A stretch of 64,000 nt of DNA from Bradysia coprophila (Eukaryota; Arthropoda; Insecta; Diptera; Sciaridae): NCBI RefSeq assembly GCF_014529535.1, contig NW_023503493.1, positions 20,616,001 through 20,680,000 on the forward strand. The letters run 5' to 3'. Of the stretch, positions 23,984 through 36,983 are shown piece after piece. Numbering within the stretch: position 1 is the first letter of the stretch; each line of letters opens with the position of its first letter. The translations under genes and the position numbers were made by a program. The notes below the pieces were generated by a model that saw nothing but the letters and a program-made list of their open reading frames with translations, had not been told where the DNA came from and did not search any database.

Positions 23984-24828
23984 TTGAATAAATTGATGAC
24001 TAAAATAGTCCGTTCTGATAATTTTCATTATAAAATTGAAAAACCACTGCGCTGGCTGTTTGCTTCTCATTCAATTGAAATGTAGAAACACAAAAATTAA
24101 CTTAACCGAGTACTAATTCATTGTCTCTTTCAATATTTTTATACAAAAAAAAAAAACTGAATAGACCAACAATCCGTAACTATTGCCATCAATCGATTAT
24201 TTCATTTCGAATATCAAACCATTATTGGATTATTAATACACTAAAATGAAAATCAACAAAAAAAATCTTTTCAATGTTTTCGCCAATATGCAAAAATATT
24301 ATGCTGAATACCATTGCAAATATAATAATTAAATAATATGTGAATGCTAGCCGGCGTAAAAAGCTTTTGAATACACATTTTTTTTTGCAGTGATAAAAAA
24401 TAAAGTCACATGGTATCCGTAAAAGCACAAATTGGTCACCATTACTGAATAAATTTCATTTGTGAATTTTGGCTTTTTACATTAATAAATTATAATTTTA
24501 TGAGTTCATTGCAGTCAGTAGAGCACGAAGAAAACTTCATTAAACTGAGCGCTTTTTAATAATCTGTTCGTCGAAAAAAGTTTAAATTATATTGCAACTA
24601 TTCATTGATGAATTTAATATTTTTCTTATGGAAAAATTGAGGATCAATTGCGTGGGGTACTTTATTACGTTTCAATTGCAACATACAACCTCTGTTGCCA
24701 ACCAATTTTATCAGCTTTTCCTTACATTTTCAGAAATAAATATAATCAACCAAAGTGATTTGACTTAAGTTGGTACGCATATGAAATACCGAAATCAATG
24801 AAAAATTGTTATTTGAGAATTTAAACTC
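23984..24828. other. Gene-free AT-rich stretch
   Basis: No supported feature. Confidence 0.5.
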
Positions 24829-24895
24829 GTAGACTAAATAGAAATAGACTGGCAATATGTGGACGTGAAACTGAAGCTAAAGTTATGCGATATTA

Positions 24896-25475
24896 GAGGA
24901 CGCCAGCTTTTTTGGATAAAAACGATAATGTCCAACAATAACAATAATTCCCAACAATAATGCCCCATCAAAAATGGCGACCATTATGAATGCATACACA
25001 TGGACAAGTCAATTTTGTATTTATTTTTGATTTTTATTCTAAAAGTGCGTCCGAAACTATATTTTATTACTGCAATCCGTAGATCTAATTTGTAGGAAGC
25101 TAACGACATTAGGCTGGAAAAAATCTGTTCATCTTTCACCACGCTGTTCGACGACAAACATCATCCACTACACAACAAACACGTGCTTAACCTGCAAGCG
25201 GAACATATAATGTTTGTCGTCGTACAACGTGTTGTAAAGTGAAACAGTTTTTTCCAGCTCAATGTCGTTAGCTTCCTACAAATTAGATCTACGGATAGCA
25301 GTAATAAAATGTAGATCCGGACGAACTTTTAGAATAAAAATCAAAAATAAATAGAAAATTTACATGTCCATGTGTATCCACTCACAATGGTCGCCATTTT
25401 TGACGGGGCATTATTTTTGGGAATTATTGTTATTGTTGGACATTATCGTTTTTGTCCAAAAAAGCTGGCGTCCTC
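24896..25475. repeat. Palindrome, arms about 270 bp
   Basis: GAGGACGCCAGCTTTTTTGG at 24896 pairs with its complement ending 25475; the pairing continues through GCGACCATT/AATGGTCGC and TTTGTAGGAAGCTAACGACA to a short centre near 25180. Confidence 0.85.
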
Positions 25476-25505
25476 AATTATGTATGGATGACATACACAA
25501 AATAC

Positions 25506-27003
25506 CACGGTGGGGTTGAACAAAATTTAAATAAGGTCGCGACACCACCTCCGATTTTTTTTTTCATATTCTTATTGAGGGACTCGAGTACTATAGGGAA
25601 CCACATTCAGTTCGCGGATCTATCCAGCCGTTTCGGAGAACCGGCACTCATGGCCGTGCGGAACCGACGAGTCAATTTGAATACAGATTGTTATCGCAAC
25701 GGATAGAGGGACTAATTCTAAGCTAATTTGTGTTGAAATGGCTTCCCTCGACAATGTGACCACGTAGCTACAGCCAGCTAAAGTCGAAATTTCGACATTT
25801 TTAAATCGTGATATGTCCAAGATAAAGAAAGTTTGAAACTTTTTGAATGGCGATATTGGTAGACGATTCCATGCTCTATTAAACACCGAGAAAGGATTTT
25901 TAAAAAAATTGTCTGAGTTGTACAATATTTGAATAGATTTATTTTCACCATCATCGGCGAAGCTTGGACTCATCTGATCAGCCTGCAGTCTAAGCTTCAC
26001 AACGATACCACACTTGCAATACCAGCCTTACAACAAGTATCTGTTACAACCTTTTGTTTGCAGCAAGGTCACTCTACGACGAAATTTTCAATTTATCATC
26101 TATTTTCAAGTGCCCGTTCCTTTAGGATGGGTGGAATTGTTATCCATTCTTCATAAATAAGTGGTTTAAGTTATTTGAACCATTTCTTACAATGATTACG
26201 TGTATCTGGAGTCGGTTGAAGCTGATTTCCACATACTTTTGGGGTGATTTCCTCTAACGGCTAGCGAAATCAGATTTAATCGACTCCAGATACACGTAAT
26301 TAATGTTAGAATTGCTGCAAGTAACTTATACCACTTATTTATGAAGAATGCATAACAATTTCACTCATTCTAAAGGAACGGGCACTTGAAGATAGATAGT
26401 AAATTGAAAATTTCGTCGTAGAGTGACCTTGCTGCAAACAAAAGGTTGTAACAGATACTTGTTGTAAGGCTGGTATTGCAAGTGTGGTATTGTTGTAAAG
26501 CTTAGACTGCAGGCATTATTGTCTTGTTGCAGACAGGGTCAACCTGAGTATTACAGATGAGTCCAAGTTTCGCCGAGGATGGTTAAAAATAAAATTTTTC
26601 AAATATTGTACAATTCAGACAAATTTTGTAAAATCCATTCTCGGCGTTTAATAGAGCATGGAATCCTCTACCAATATCGCCATTCAAATAGTTTCAAACT
26701 TTCTTCGTCTTGGACATATCACCATTCAAAGATGTCGAATTTTCGACTTTAGCTGGCTGTAGCTATGTGGTCAAGTTGTCGAGGGAAGCCATTTCAACAC
26801 AAATTAGCTTAGAATTAGTCCCTCTATCCGTTGCGATAACAATCTGTATTCAAATTGACTCGTCGGTTCCGCACGGCCATGAGTGCCGGTTCTCCGAACT
26901 GAATGTGGTTCCCTATAGTACTCCAGTCCCTCAATAAGAACATGAAAAAAAAAATCAGAGGTGGTGTCGCGACTTTATTTAAATTTTGTTCAACCCCACC
27001 GTG
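25506..27003. repeat. Palindrome of 1.5 kb, arms about 730 bp
   Basis: CACGGTGGGGTTGAACAAAA at 25506 pairs with TTTTGTTCAACCCCACCGTG ending 27003, and pairing runs in to about 26200 and 26300 (GTGTATCTGGAGTCG / CGACTCCAGATACAC). The arms differ by a number of substitutions and small indels (for example an insert near 26510-26545), so the palindrome is old rather than an assembly artefact of a single hairpin. Confidence 0.85.
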
Positions 27004-27167
27004 ATACAGCAACATCATACGTCGATCAAACGTCAAAGAAAATGGGAAAAATCATCCATACGAATTAGCGCCGATTTTCGCTTACACAATTACACATTTC
27101 GTATTTACTTTTGCTTCATCGCTCGAATTTTTTGTATGAAGGGCCAGTCTACTTCTATTTAGTCTAA

Positions 27168-28480
27168 GATTAAACTCCACCGAAAGACGAAAGTAAACTT
27201 TAAAAATTTTTTTTTTATATTATACTAACAGACACCAGTTGATCTGTACTGTAGTGCATTCCCCTACGAATCTTACTCTTCAGACATACATTTTTATATA
27301 TTCAAGGTGGAGTACGGCGACACGGTTTGTTTGTTCGTAAGCACTAATTAATTTCGATTTCGCGTTTCAAAGCTATTAATGACAATGTACAACGTTTTTT
27401 TTCTATTTCTACGACATAGACAAAATAAATTCAAAATGTACACGAGTTAGGGCAAAGGGTGATATGAAAAAGATGAAAAATCACAACTCAGTTCGAAAGC
27501 TTTAGGGAATGCTTAATGGTATGGAAACGAAGTTATATATTAAAGTCATACCGAATTAATTAGTAGATTATTAGCTCTTACTAGACGATGATTCAGATAT
27601 AGTAACACGTGTCGTTAACCAGCAACCAAAGGTCCGAAAAAACCAGTATGAATCCAACTCAATTTCTAACAAATAATCTCGCAATATAATCAGCTTATTA
27701 ACCATTTGAAATTGAACTTTACGTCGACCTTTTCGTGTTAATTCACGTATCCATCGGATAAAGAGATATCCCTACATCCCTATCTATACTTTTTAATAAA
27801 CATCTATTTTTTTACGCCATTTAGTATATTACATTACCGATCAGACCAAAATTTCATAATGAATAATGCATGATGCTCTGATACCCATCTTTCTGTTTCT
27901 TTTTTCCTTTCTTTCTTTATGGAATGGAAAATGGAAAACGATTAAAAAGTCTTTTAAAATCCAATTCGAATAATCGATTTTTATTGCTGTTATTTTATCT
28001 TCTCATTCATATGTATCAACCCCCAGACTGATTGAAGACAGTTTTATTTATCGGCTCTAAAATAACAATACATTGAACAACCACAAACGAAAAAAGCAGA
28101 ATTTTTTTATTTTGATTTTTTTTTCGGTTCACAAAAACAATTTATCTAAAAGCTTCTTGTTGTTGTCATGGAATGTAAAACTGTCAATAAAACGGTGCAA
28201 TCAAAAACATTTTTTACAGGATTTTTGGATGGAAGATTTTTCGTGGTAATGTGTGTAGTAGGTATATGTAGTGTTAGGTATAGATGTAATGTATACTTAA
28301 GGAATACTAAATAAAAGTTAAAGAGGGTGTGTTGAGAATTAGGGATAGTTAGTTATGTAAGGATGTAAGGGTAAGGGATATTGTTGTCGGAGGGTTTAAG
28401 AAATTATTGACAGTTTAATGGTTTTCCTGATGATTAATATTGAAATGATATGAGTTGTGTGTATACAAAGGAATATAAGT
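27168..28480. other. Gene-free AT-rich stretch
   Basis: No supported gene or repeat. Confidence 0.5.
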
Positions 28481-28523
28481 AATCAGTTACAGGTACGTGC
28501 ACAGAAAACTGGTGCAGCGCACT

Positions 28524-28689
28524 TCAGCTACAACCAACGCACTTCAAGCGAAAGTAATCATAGTGGTCAGCCGTCAGCTGCAGAAAGTACTCTATTTTAC
28601 ATGCAAATATTTTTACAGTTGTGTGACACACTATCAAGTTTCAATACCTTATTTGGAGTACTCATGCTTGAAGTGCGTTGGTTGTAGCG
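28524..28689. repeat. Inverted repeat, 23-bp arms
   Basis: GCTACAACCAACGCACTTCA at about 28527 is matched by TGAAGTGCGTTGGTTGTAGC ending 28689, with about 117 bp between. It could be the end pair of a small MITE. Confidence 0.7.
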
Positions 28690-28814
28690 TTTATCTTAGA
28701 CACGATAAAGATGCAAAGAAACGTTTTCAACAAAGAGTTTTCTGTTTATGCCTACCAATAACTACAATTTCAGAAAACCCCTTTCTTATTGTCAGAGATA
28801 TAAATCAATAGGAT

Positions 28815-28915
28815 TTTCCTAACGCATGCTACGAGGCTTTTTAGCGAACGAGAGGTTTCCAGCACTAGCCGGAGTTCTGGAATCGAGTTTGCTAAAAAAG
28901 CATCTCTTAGCATAA
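28815..28915. repeat. Palindrome module P1, diverged copy
   Basis: TTTTTAGCGAACGAGAGGTTTCCAGCACTAGCCGGAGTTCTGGAATCGAGTTTGCTAAAAA-type layout: a stem AGCGAAC/GTTTGCT around a second stem CCAG/CTGG with a GCCGGAG apex. The same layout with a different outer stem is at 45439-45541, 46730-46815 and 47305-47390. Confidence 0.65.
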
Positions 28916-30348
28916 GTTAGGAACAACGTTTTTGTTTATAGTGTGTCGGAAATGAGCGACGAAGTCGCGATGTTTAGACACTAGAAACGATTTTGACCAC
29001 CCAGTGCAGAGCAATTTTGACCAGTTCCAGCATGGATCCGGAATTATTTCAGGACAAAATTTGTTCTGTGAATTAGTCAAAAAGGTCTCCTGCATAAAGA
29101 GAACGTTATCAAGAGCTCGTCGCTTATTTCAGTCGTCATTGTCAATAGCAGATACCTAGCCTGCTCTGTAAGATTAAATGTCTTATTTGGCCTAGAATAT
29201 CGCACTTGGTAAGATGTTTTCTCTATAATAGAGATATCGTGGACAGATGGGACAGATGTTAAAACCTATTTCAAACCATTCTCTGAACAATTTGAGAGAC
29301 ATGCAATTCTTTAACAGCAGATGGAAACACCTTGCCTTTCCTTCCTAAATTATCATCATTGTACCAAAACTTCAATATAGATAGATTTTACAAACCAAAT
29401 CGAAGCCACAACCAAATTTGCACGCTCTTCATTTATATATCTTGTTCAATTGTGATTTGTCCATTTATCTGTGCCAAAATCGATCGATGCTCACGAATAA
29501 TAACAGTATACAAAGATCATATAATTTCAAAAAGAAATGTTTTCCATTTTTCTCCATTTATTATTTAACTCAATCAAGTTCGTAAAATACATAAAATATT
29601 ACACAGACATAATCCAACTTTTAATTATGTAATTCTATTGCACATTGATGAGATAGGTACCTACCGTTACTACAGAAAAGAAATGTAAAAAAAAAATTGG
29701 CCAATAAACCGTCGTCCAATATTTACAATGAAGAGAGGAAGTTTTGTAATACGAAATCGAAAATTCGTAACGTACAAATAAAAATTAAAACAAGAACAAA
29801 ATGATAATTGCACATTTCACCAACCTGTGTCCGCTCTCAGAATGACCATATACCTTTTTACAATTACAATACACAACAACACACTTTCATTATTTAGCAT
29901 TTCTTTACACCGACCGTGTAGGTATGGTATATATACACATCGAATGTACCTACACCGTGTTTGCATACAAAACTGACTGTATACACCAAGCATAAAATCA
30001 TAATTTTATTAAAATAACAAAAATAAAAACAATTTTTAGAAAGTAAGTAATTGGAATTAATGTTCATTTGCAGATGCAAAATGTTGGTCGGTCTACTATT
30101 AGTCAGCTACTTTTTTTTCTTTCTTTGTGTGTAAAAAACCTCCATGGTACAAAGAAATTATTTTAGTAATTTTAACTGAATTAATAAAAAAAATCTGGAA
30201 AAACACTCGGACTGTCTCATTTGGAAACAAAAAGCGACAAAAATTAAAAAAACATTACACGTATGATATCACAAAATAAGAAACACTAAGACTCTGCTCA
30301 GTTTTGTACATGCACGATTATCTTTGTATAAATCAGTGCGATGGATAC
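28916..30348. other. Gene-free AT-rich stretch
   Basis: No supported gene; the part near 29580-30340 is 3' flank of the minus-strand gene that ends at 30349. Confidence 0.5.
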
Positions 30349-31040
30349 TCAATAACTATCGTAAGACGAATGGCTAGGTGACAACGGATCCAATAAATTG
30401 TCAATTTTACGATCATCCGAAATATCCAAATATCCTGCATGGATGTTCGAATACTGTCCCAAATCTCCACCATAGTTGTTGTAATCATCAATATGAGTAT
30501 CGAAATGACCAAACTTTTCGCCAATGTGATTGGGAGCATCCAAGTGACTAAAGTCTAACAATGGATCGTGGGATCCGAATTTGTTCACGTCGCTGAGGTG
30601 ATCATCAAATAAATGCTGTTCATGGTAAGATGTTGGGAATTCGTGACTGTGGCCGTGACCGAAATATTGATTCTGGTATGATACGGCGAAATTGTGATCG
30701 TGCGAAAAATCGTCATGATGTCCACCAAAGTCGTGTAGTTCTGGATGGTGGATGACGTGCGAGTGGAAATCATGGTCATCGTCGGACGAGGACGATGATG
30801 ACGATGAGGACGAACCGTGAGCGGAGGACGATGAGGCAAGGAATGGGAAATGGGTAATGCTGTCGAAAATTCCTCTTTTCACTAATTGTTTACGTGAATC
30901 ATTTTGTGGTATTGGTACAGCCAATATTAAAGATGTAAAGGTAGCCAAAGTTACTCCAATTTGTGCCTGAAAAAAAAAACAAACAAAAATTTGTTAATCA
31001 TCTAAAAAAAGTCAAAACAAATAAACCGAAGTACCTTCAT
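30349..31040 (-). CDS. Small secreted His/Ser/Asp-rich protein
   Basis: Exon 1 is 31035-31040 (Met-Lys), donor GTACTT; exon 2 is 30349-30966 after a poly-pyrimidine TTTTTTTTTTCAG. A two-codon first exon is typical of insect cuticle genes. Product about 207 residues. Signal peptide AQIGVTLATFTSLILAVPIP follows Met-Lys; then DSRKQLVKR, a dibasic site that might be cleaved, then GIFDSITHFPF, and a run of about 15 serines broken by AHG. Four aspartates follow, then a long His/Asp/Phe/Tyr-rich tail without Cys (HHPELHDFGGHHDDFSHDH). No enzyme motif. Probably an extracellular structural (cuticle or matrix) or metal-binding protein; I do not know the orthologue. Confidence 0.8.
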
Positions 31041-31069
31041 GTTGATTGCAACCGTTTCCTAAATTGATC

Positions 31070-31096
31070 AAAGTCGAATGATTACAATTTTTTATA
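31070..31096 (-). promoter_or_regulatory. TATA promoter of the secreted protein gene
   Basis: Minus-strand TATAAAAA (31096-31089), followed about 20 bases later by TCATTCG, an initiator-like site; the ATG is about 35 bases further. Spacing is consistent with a short leader. Confidence 0.55.
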
Positions 31097-32650
31097 AAGT
31101 TGATTATTTATACAAATGAAGAGATGACTTGAGTACCTACCTAAAACTTCGATAAAAGTTTTTTGTCGTCACACAACTTTACGGACCACTTAATATCTCT
31201 GATTCCGTTGTAAATCTCACCAAAAAAAGCATCAAATACTCGATTAAGTAAAGAAATAATTATACTTCTTCAACAACGAGTGACCCACAATTTAAAAAAA
31301 AAACTCGAGAAAATGTGTAACAGATGCGTATATTTCGGGTGGCACACTTACAGAATGGGAAAACAATACCGAACTGATTAAATTTCGGTTCTGTTGTTCA
31401 CGGTATTTTCAACAGTTCGATACAAGACACAAAATCTATTACTTCATTTGCTTCAACATTTGTTTTTCTACATATTAGATAACCATAACCAAGACTTGTT
31501 TTTGTCGTCGATGTTGTTGATAGATGACCAGCTGGGCCTGGACGGTATTAATTATTGTTTCATTTTGTAGTGCAGTGCTTGGTCTATTCTACAGTTTTAG
31601 AATTCAGAAAGAGTTAGAAAAGACACTTTCCTCGAATAAAAACGTTTTCCGAAACAATTAGGCCCACATTGTATTACAACAAACCAAATAATTTGTCTTT
31701 TTACATAAACACAATGTTATTTCATCGGTCATCCACTGTTGCTTTACCTGCAATTTTATGAAACAATTGAGACGACGAAGATGACTTAATAAAAAATTGA
31801 AGATAAATCAACGATCGATTAGGTACATTTTGATCGTATTGCATAATTAGATTGGTACCAAAACGTTTACCATATTGTATACTATGCCCATAATATATTT
31901 ACGGAAATTAATTGACTGAACAAATAATCCATTCATTCAAAAACTAACGTCTTGCTGTATTCCAAGAGATGCACGGCAAAAATTGTCTGTATCATTTTTT
32001 TTTAAATATAAAATTCATTCATATAATCTCTTGAATTCCAAATTTAAATAACAATGGGGCGGCTCAACAGATGAATGTCATCATACAGCGAGGAAATTGT
32101 ATTTTTTTTATGTAATTTTATTCGAGTTTTATTAATTCCGAAGTCAGCAGCGGCTGCATAATGTACACAATATATTGTTTTAATGATTATTAATTTTAGT
32201 TTCATAGTAAAATGATGGTGCTAGCAGAGCCTAATGTTGTTCAGACATGGGTGGTAAAAAATAATTTGAATATTTTCTCACAACACAACGGTATAATAAT
32301 GCAATAATGTTTTGATTTATAAACCATCGATGCGACAGTAGACAGGTTTACAGAGCACTTTTTATAAAAGATATTACATAAAAGATATTATATAAAAAAT
32401 CGGAAATGACAGCTTGTCGTTTATTCTGGCCATTCTTTTACTACCTGTCCCATGCGAAAGTTGACCAATACATAGCAATTTTCCCCCCCTGCAAAGATGA
32501 TCCATTGCATATGGACTATTTGCAGTTCATTTTTGCATTTTCTTATGTGGAATTCAAGTTTCGCATGGGGCAGTTACATTGAAAGCTACTTCTTCACCAC
32601 TGGAAACAACTTTGTGATACTCGTAAATTTACACATGTGTATTTGATCAA
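31097..32650. other. Gene-free AT-rich stretch
   Basis: No supported feature. Confidence 0.5.
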
Positions 32651-32736
32651 CTTCGGTAACTGTTTTTCGACAAGTGTATTTGTATACCCGGCCTTCGGCT
32701 CGAATATACGCTTGTCGACAAGACAGATTACCGAAG
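32651..32736. repeat. Hairpin with CCTTCGGCTC apex
   Basis: CTTCGGTAACTGTTTTTCGA on the left and TCGACAAGACAGATTACCGAAG on the right; inner stem ACAAGTGTATTTGTATA / AATATACGCTTGT; apex CCCGGCCTTCGGCTCG. Confidence 0.8.
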
Positions 32737-32854
32737 CTTGTTGCTCAAAAATACAGTTTTTGTTTGCTTTTACCACTAAATTGTTATTAAGTTCGCTCAA
32801 TAAACTACTACACAGCAGTTTTTTGGTGAAAGAAACAGGGACGCCGACTTGTGT

Positions 32855-32995
32855 TTGGGAGTAGTGGTGCTCATACAACAAGCGAATCTGGGAGTAGTGG
32901 TGCTCTTTCAAGTAAAACTGGAAAGATGTAGTGGAGTGGTGCTCATCATTCTAGTAGTGGTGCCCGAGCCTCGCTTGTCCTTAGAAGTCGGCGCC
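32855..32995 (+). repeat. Degenerate minisatellite GGAGTAGTGGTGCTC
   Basis: The phrase (G)AGTAGTGGTGCTC recurs at about 32860, 32889, 32927 and 32955 with unequal spacers of 25-40 bp. Origin unclear. Confidence 0.55.
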
Positions 32996-34001
32996 CCTGG
33001 AAAGAAATTTTTCTTTATACTCCACCAGAAATCTGATATCGGAATCTTATCGTAGGGACGTTATGGCCTATCGAATTTGAATGATGTGCTGTACCATTTG
33101 ATGTGTGATTTGTCAATCGAAAATCCCGTAAATATTTAATTCGAGAGAGATCAGGAGGAGTGTCGTTTACCAAATAAGTCAGTAGGATTTGGCTACTACG
33201 GATGACATGTACGATAATCTCGTTGCATGTAAAATTCAATTAGAGGAAAAATGCATTTACTTTGTATTACAAAGCAGGAAGTTAGAATTTGTTTGATGGA
33301 ATAGAGTCCGCGTTTTTTGTTGTTTTTGTAAGTTTTTTTTTTTTTAAATTGGACTTCATACATTTCTAAAGTTGTTGCTTGCAATGAACGAATTATTCAT
33401 TTTGCAAAAGTCTCAACAAACAATTTAATTTGTAAAACATTTCAGCAATTTCTTTATTTTAATGTAATTTTAGCGCAAAAAATGTCATTTTTCTTCTTTA
33501 CCAGCGATTGTACTTCATTTTTTTCAATCCAAACGATGCATTCATATCACTGCTGTCAGCTTTTATTCTTGTATAAGTTTAGTAAAATTTTTAAGGAAAG
33601 AGTCAACGCTGTAATAAGTACCGTATTCAATTTCAATGAAACTTGTTATACATCTCTCAGATAGTTATGTCTCTTTTACAAATAGAGCACATAAACTAAA
33701 TTCTATATGTTGTGCTTTATGTTGTACATTATATTTAAAAATAAATTATACTTAAAATGTAAGCGGACTACGTTACTTCCTCATTATTTTGATGCATTTG
33801 AGCACAACAATTCAAAGGAAATACAGAAGAAAACAATTTCCTTTTGGAATACTTTTGTCGAGTTATTCAACTAACGAAAACGAAATGAAAAAAGTTAATC
33901 TCTAAGCGAATTTACTTACAATGAATCGTTAGTAATTGGTAGCTATCGTACTGTTTGTTTCATCGATCTAGTCATAAACAATACTCTTCGTTGCCGAGGC
34001 C
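32996..34001. other. Gene-free AT-rich stretch
   Basis: No supported feature. Confidence 0.5.
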
Positions 34002-34620
34002 AATAAGCACACGAAAACGAGACTTTTCAGTTTTATCCCTAGTTATGTATTAGTATTTTACATGACTAGGGATAAAAAGTGAAAAGTCTCGTTTTCGTGT
34101 GTTTATTGACCTCGGCTTCGTCTCGGATCAACAAAATTACAAATGTAATGGATTTTACATGCTAAGGGCGTCGAAAGAAGTGCTTGAAACATGAAAATGA
34201 AAAGTACGGTTTTCGACGCATATAGCATGTAAAACATTTTATCACATACGCGCGCTGTTCGGATGTCAAAATTACTTAACATAATGTTGTTGTCTTCGCT
34301 GATATGTGATAAAATAGAGTACACACTTGTCACTATCAGTCTCGGCAAGCCTCGACTTCTTCGTGACAAGTGTGTAATATATATTATATGTCTCTGTGTG
34401 GTAAGACGAACATTATGCGTCAGCTCGGAGAGCATCGCCTTCGGCTTAGGATCACAATCACAAACTCGTGAAAATAAACATTTGGACACAAGTGCATAAT
34501 ATTTATTACAGCCTTCAACTCGTTCTGGAAACGTCTCGAAAATAGTGATAGAAACATGTAAAGTACAGTTTTCGACACATAAAACATGTAAAACATTTTC
34601 ACCCTTGAATTGAAATTTTC
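34002..34620 (+). repeat. Palindrome island with modules X-Y-Z
   Basis: X, 34002-34111: stem ACACGAAAACGAGACTTTTC... meeting at GTATTAGTATT, flanked by GACCTCGGCTTCGTCTCGG. Y, about 34150-34236: TTTTACATGCTAAGGGCGTCGA / its complement. Z, 34322-34375: ACACACTTGTCAC...GTGACAAGTGTGT closing on CTCGGCAAGCCTCGA. A partial further module (AGCATCGCCTTCGGCTTAGG) follows. The same modules in the same order are at 46816-47100. Confidence 0.75.
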
Positions 34621-34663
34621 GACTTTTTCTACCTAGGTCAATAAATAAACCATCTGCAACTAT

Positions 34664-34850
34664 ACAAGGCTGTATACTTTGGGGAGGTCACGCAGATGCT
34701 GATACGCGGGTTACACACCACGTTTCATACAAAAAATTCATCACGCCATACAAATTCAATTTTGGTGAATTTGTTTGTATGGAAAAGGTGTGTTCCCGCG
34801 TATCTAATAAAATGGCGATCTGCGTGACCTCCCCAAAGTATACAGCCTTG
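34664..34850 (+). mobile_element. MITE family 'CAAGGCTGTATACTTTGGGG', copy 2
   Basis: Long inverted ends (CAAGGCTGTATACTTTGGGG / CCCCAAAGTATACAGCCTTG) with subterminal blocks that also pair (GGTCACGCAGATGCTGATACGCGGG against CCCGCGTATCTAATAAAATG...). The right half matches copy 1 at 21589-21783. 187 bp. The two copies share their right part but differ in the left, as if each had repaired one arm from the other. Confidence 0.8.
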
Positions 34851-36523
34851 CAACATTACAGATATGATTCGAGCAAAAAATTGAACATTTGTGCCAAGAT
34901 CATCCATCTTTTTTAGCCGACATTACCACTAGCTTTTACATTTTTAAGAGCTAAATGCAGACTCAGCCAAGAATAAACAATTATATCCTTACGTACTATC
35001 CTGAACATAGTATTTACCAGTATTCTTACTTATATTTCCTCCTACTCTTTTGCTGGGGTAGTATACAAATGAAATCTGACAATAAAGTATTAGTGAGTAC
35101 TTTCCCAAGATTTTTTTTTTTGCTTAGAATCTCGCTATCAGTTAGAATATAACTTCAAATTACGTAAAAATTTCTTCCCTCCTGTCATGTCAACAACTCT
35201 GAAAATATCACTCCATTTGTCTATTCATGCTCTAGTGAAAAAGTTCAATTTGATAAAATGGTTATAGCAAGACGATTGTAACATTTTGTCACATAACCGA
35301 TCCCAAGTGTCAGACCACGTCATAATTCGAGAAACAGTATGAGGTGTACTCGGATGAATGCAATGGAAAATGGGTTTTCTTTTCGCCTTAACACATTAAA
35401 AACATTTATCGAATAAATTTTAAAGGTGGAAAATTTACGTTTATCACATAACTTCGGTAATTCCCATGAAAATCCGAAAAAGAGAAACACCAAATCCCAT
35501 AAATGTCAATTATATAAAATTGAACTCAACAAGCAGATAAAAAGACATTAACAACCAGAGATATTTATCCACAACCGTACCCGTTGTTCGTTACACTCTC
35601 GTATTTAACAGTACTAGTAGTATACCTAAAAATGTATACGTGTATATTAGTAAGTACACAGAAATGAAATAAACGGGAAAGTTTTTTTTTCTTTCTACTT
35701 TCTCACAACCATTATTGGAAAGAAAATCCAGAAAACATCTTCGGATTTCAACCACCCATTTCAGCCACCAGCATAGACATCTCCAGATGAACGATGATAC
35801 AAAACAACAAACCAGAGCTTGCTTTCTCAGCAGGATATTTTATATATTTCCATAGCCGGAAGGCAATGTCTTATTCAGTTATACCCCAACAGATATATTT
35901 TACGATTGTGAGTATCAGCCTATTTTAGAACGTTATCATTGAAGTTTTTTCATAATGCCGACGAATATCTTTTGATTACTTTTATGAGTCTGTAAGTTGG
36001 ATAGAGTTTTGATGAGAAGTTGTTTTTCTTCTTCTTTTGAATAGATTTTAACACAGTGATCAGCAGAAGAATGACATAAATTGTCCTCTGATTTAAATCA
36101 TTTTTGAAACAATGAACCGATGAGTGTTTCTACTGCCTGCGGATTTACTTTTGATTCACAATTTGTGCGGTGAGAGTAAATAAGGAATTCGAAAAATTTT
36201 AGATTTTAGAGAAACCGCAGTATTGGTTCCACAAATGATGCATTATCGTAATTCGTAAATGTGATTGTGGGATTTATTATGCTTTTTCTATTTGAACTAT
36301 CACACTGAACTATCATTTACCGTCAAATCGACCAATAATATGTCTTCCTATAATCAAAATTGTGCTACGTCCTTATTTACTTTGAGTGTATGTAAAACAA
36401 AGTGACTTCTAAAAATAGTTCAGAACTCGATTGCAAATCAGCCAAACTGGCAGCAAAGACAGATATTATTTTAACATTCTCATTCAACTTGCAAATGCCA
36501 AAAACATTCAATAAACTCAGAGG
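34851..36523. other. Gene-free AT-rich stretch
   Basis: No supported feature. Confidence 0.5.
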
Positions 36524-36668
36524 CAGTGAAATTTCAGCATGAATTTGCTTCATCTGATCCACACACACACAAAATGTTTTTGCTTATTGAAGACGTATAA
36601 ACAGTTTTTTATGGTTGTGTGGATCAGCTGGAAAACAGCTGTAGCAAATTCATGCTGAAATTTCACTG
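36524..36668. repeat. Hairpin, arms about 30-50 bp
   Basis: CAGTGAAATTTCAGCATGAA on the left and TTCATGCTGAAATTTCACTG on the right; a second paired block is CTGATCCACACA / TGTGTGGATCAG. A small MITE is likely. Confidence 0.8.
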
Positions 36669-36983
36669 TTTGTAACTGTATTCATCGAGTTTTGTGGAAA
36701 TTACTTTTACAATTTCATATTTGCTCTTTGTTGGTGACTTCTGATGATGTCTCATCTTTCATCATTAATGAACATGATTTATCGTACAGTTTTTTTGTTA
36801 CTGTTAATGGTGTTGTTATACTGAATTAGGAGAAGTGATTTTTAGATAATATCAAGCTGGGCTTCAGAACCCTTCTAGTCAGATTCAGAAAATTCTCTAG
36901 ACAATTTTAAAACAAATAAATCATTTAAAAGCTATGAGCAATTGCTTGACCGAGAAGATTTTTTGGAATTTTTTTAATTCTGC

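Larger units (their letters stand above)
24829..27167. mobile_element. Composite foldback element, 2.3 kb
   Basis: Outer inverted ends: GTAGACTAAATAGAAATAGA at 24829 and its complement ending at 27167 (one mismatch in 25). Inside sit two complete foldbacks side by side, 24896-25475 and 25506-27003. No transposase is encoded. The longest open frame (minus, 25620-26000) lies within one arm of a palindrome and shows no domain. Confidence 0.75.

Noticed and set aside
25620-26000. 126-codon minus-strand frame
   Set aside because: Lies within one arm of the 1.5 kb palindrome, and the other arm repeats only part of it with disruptions; no domain.
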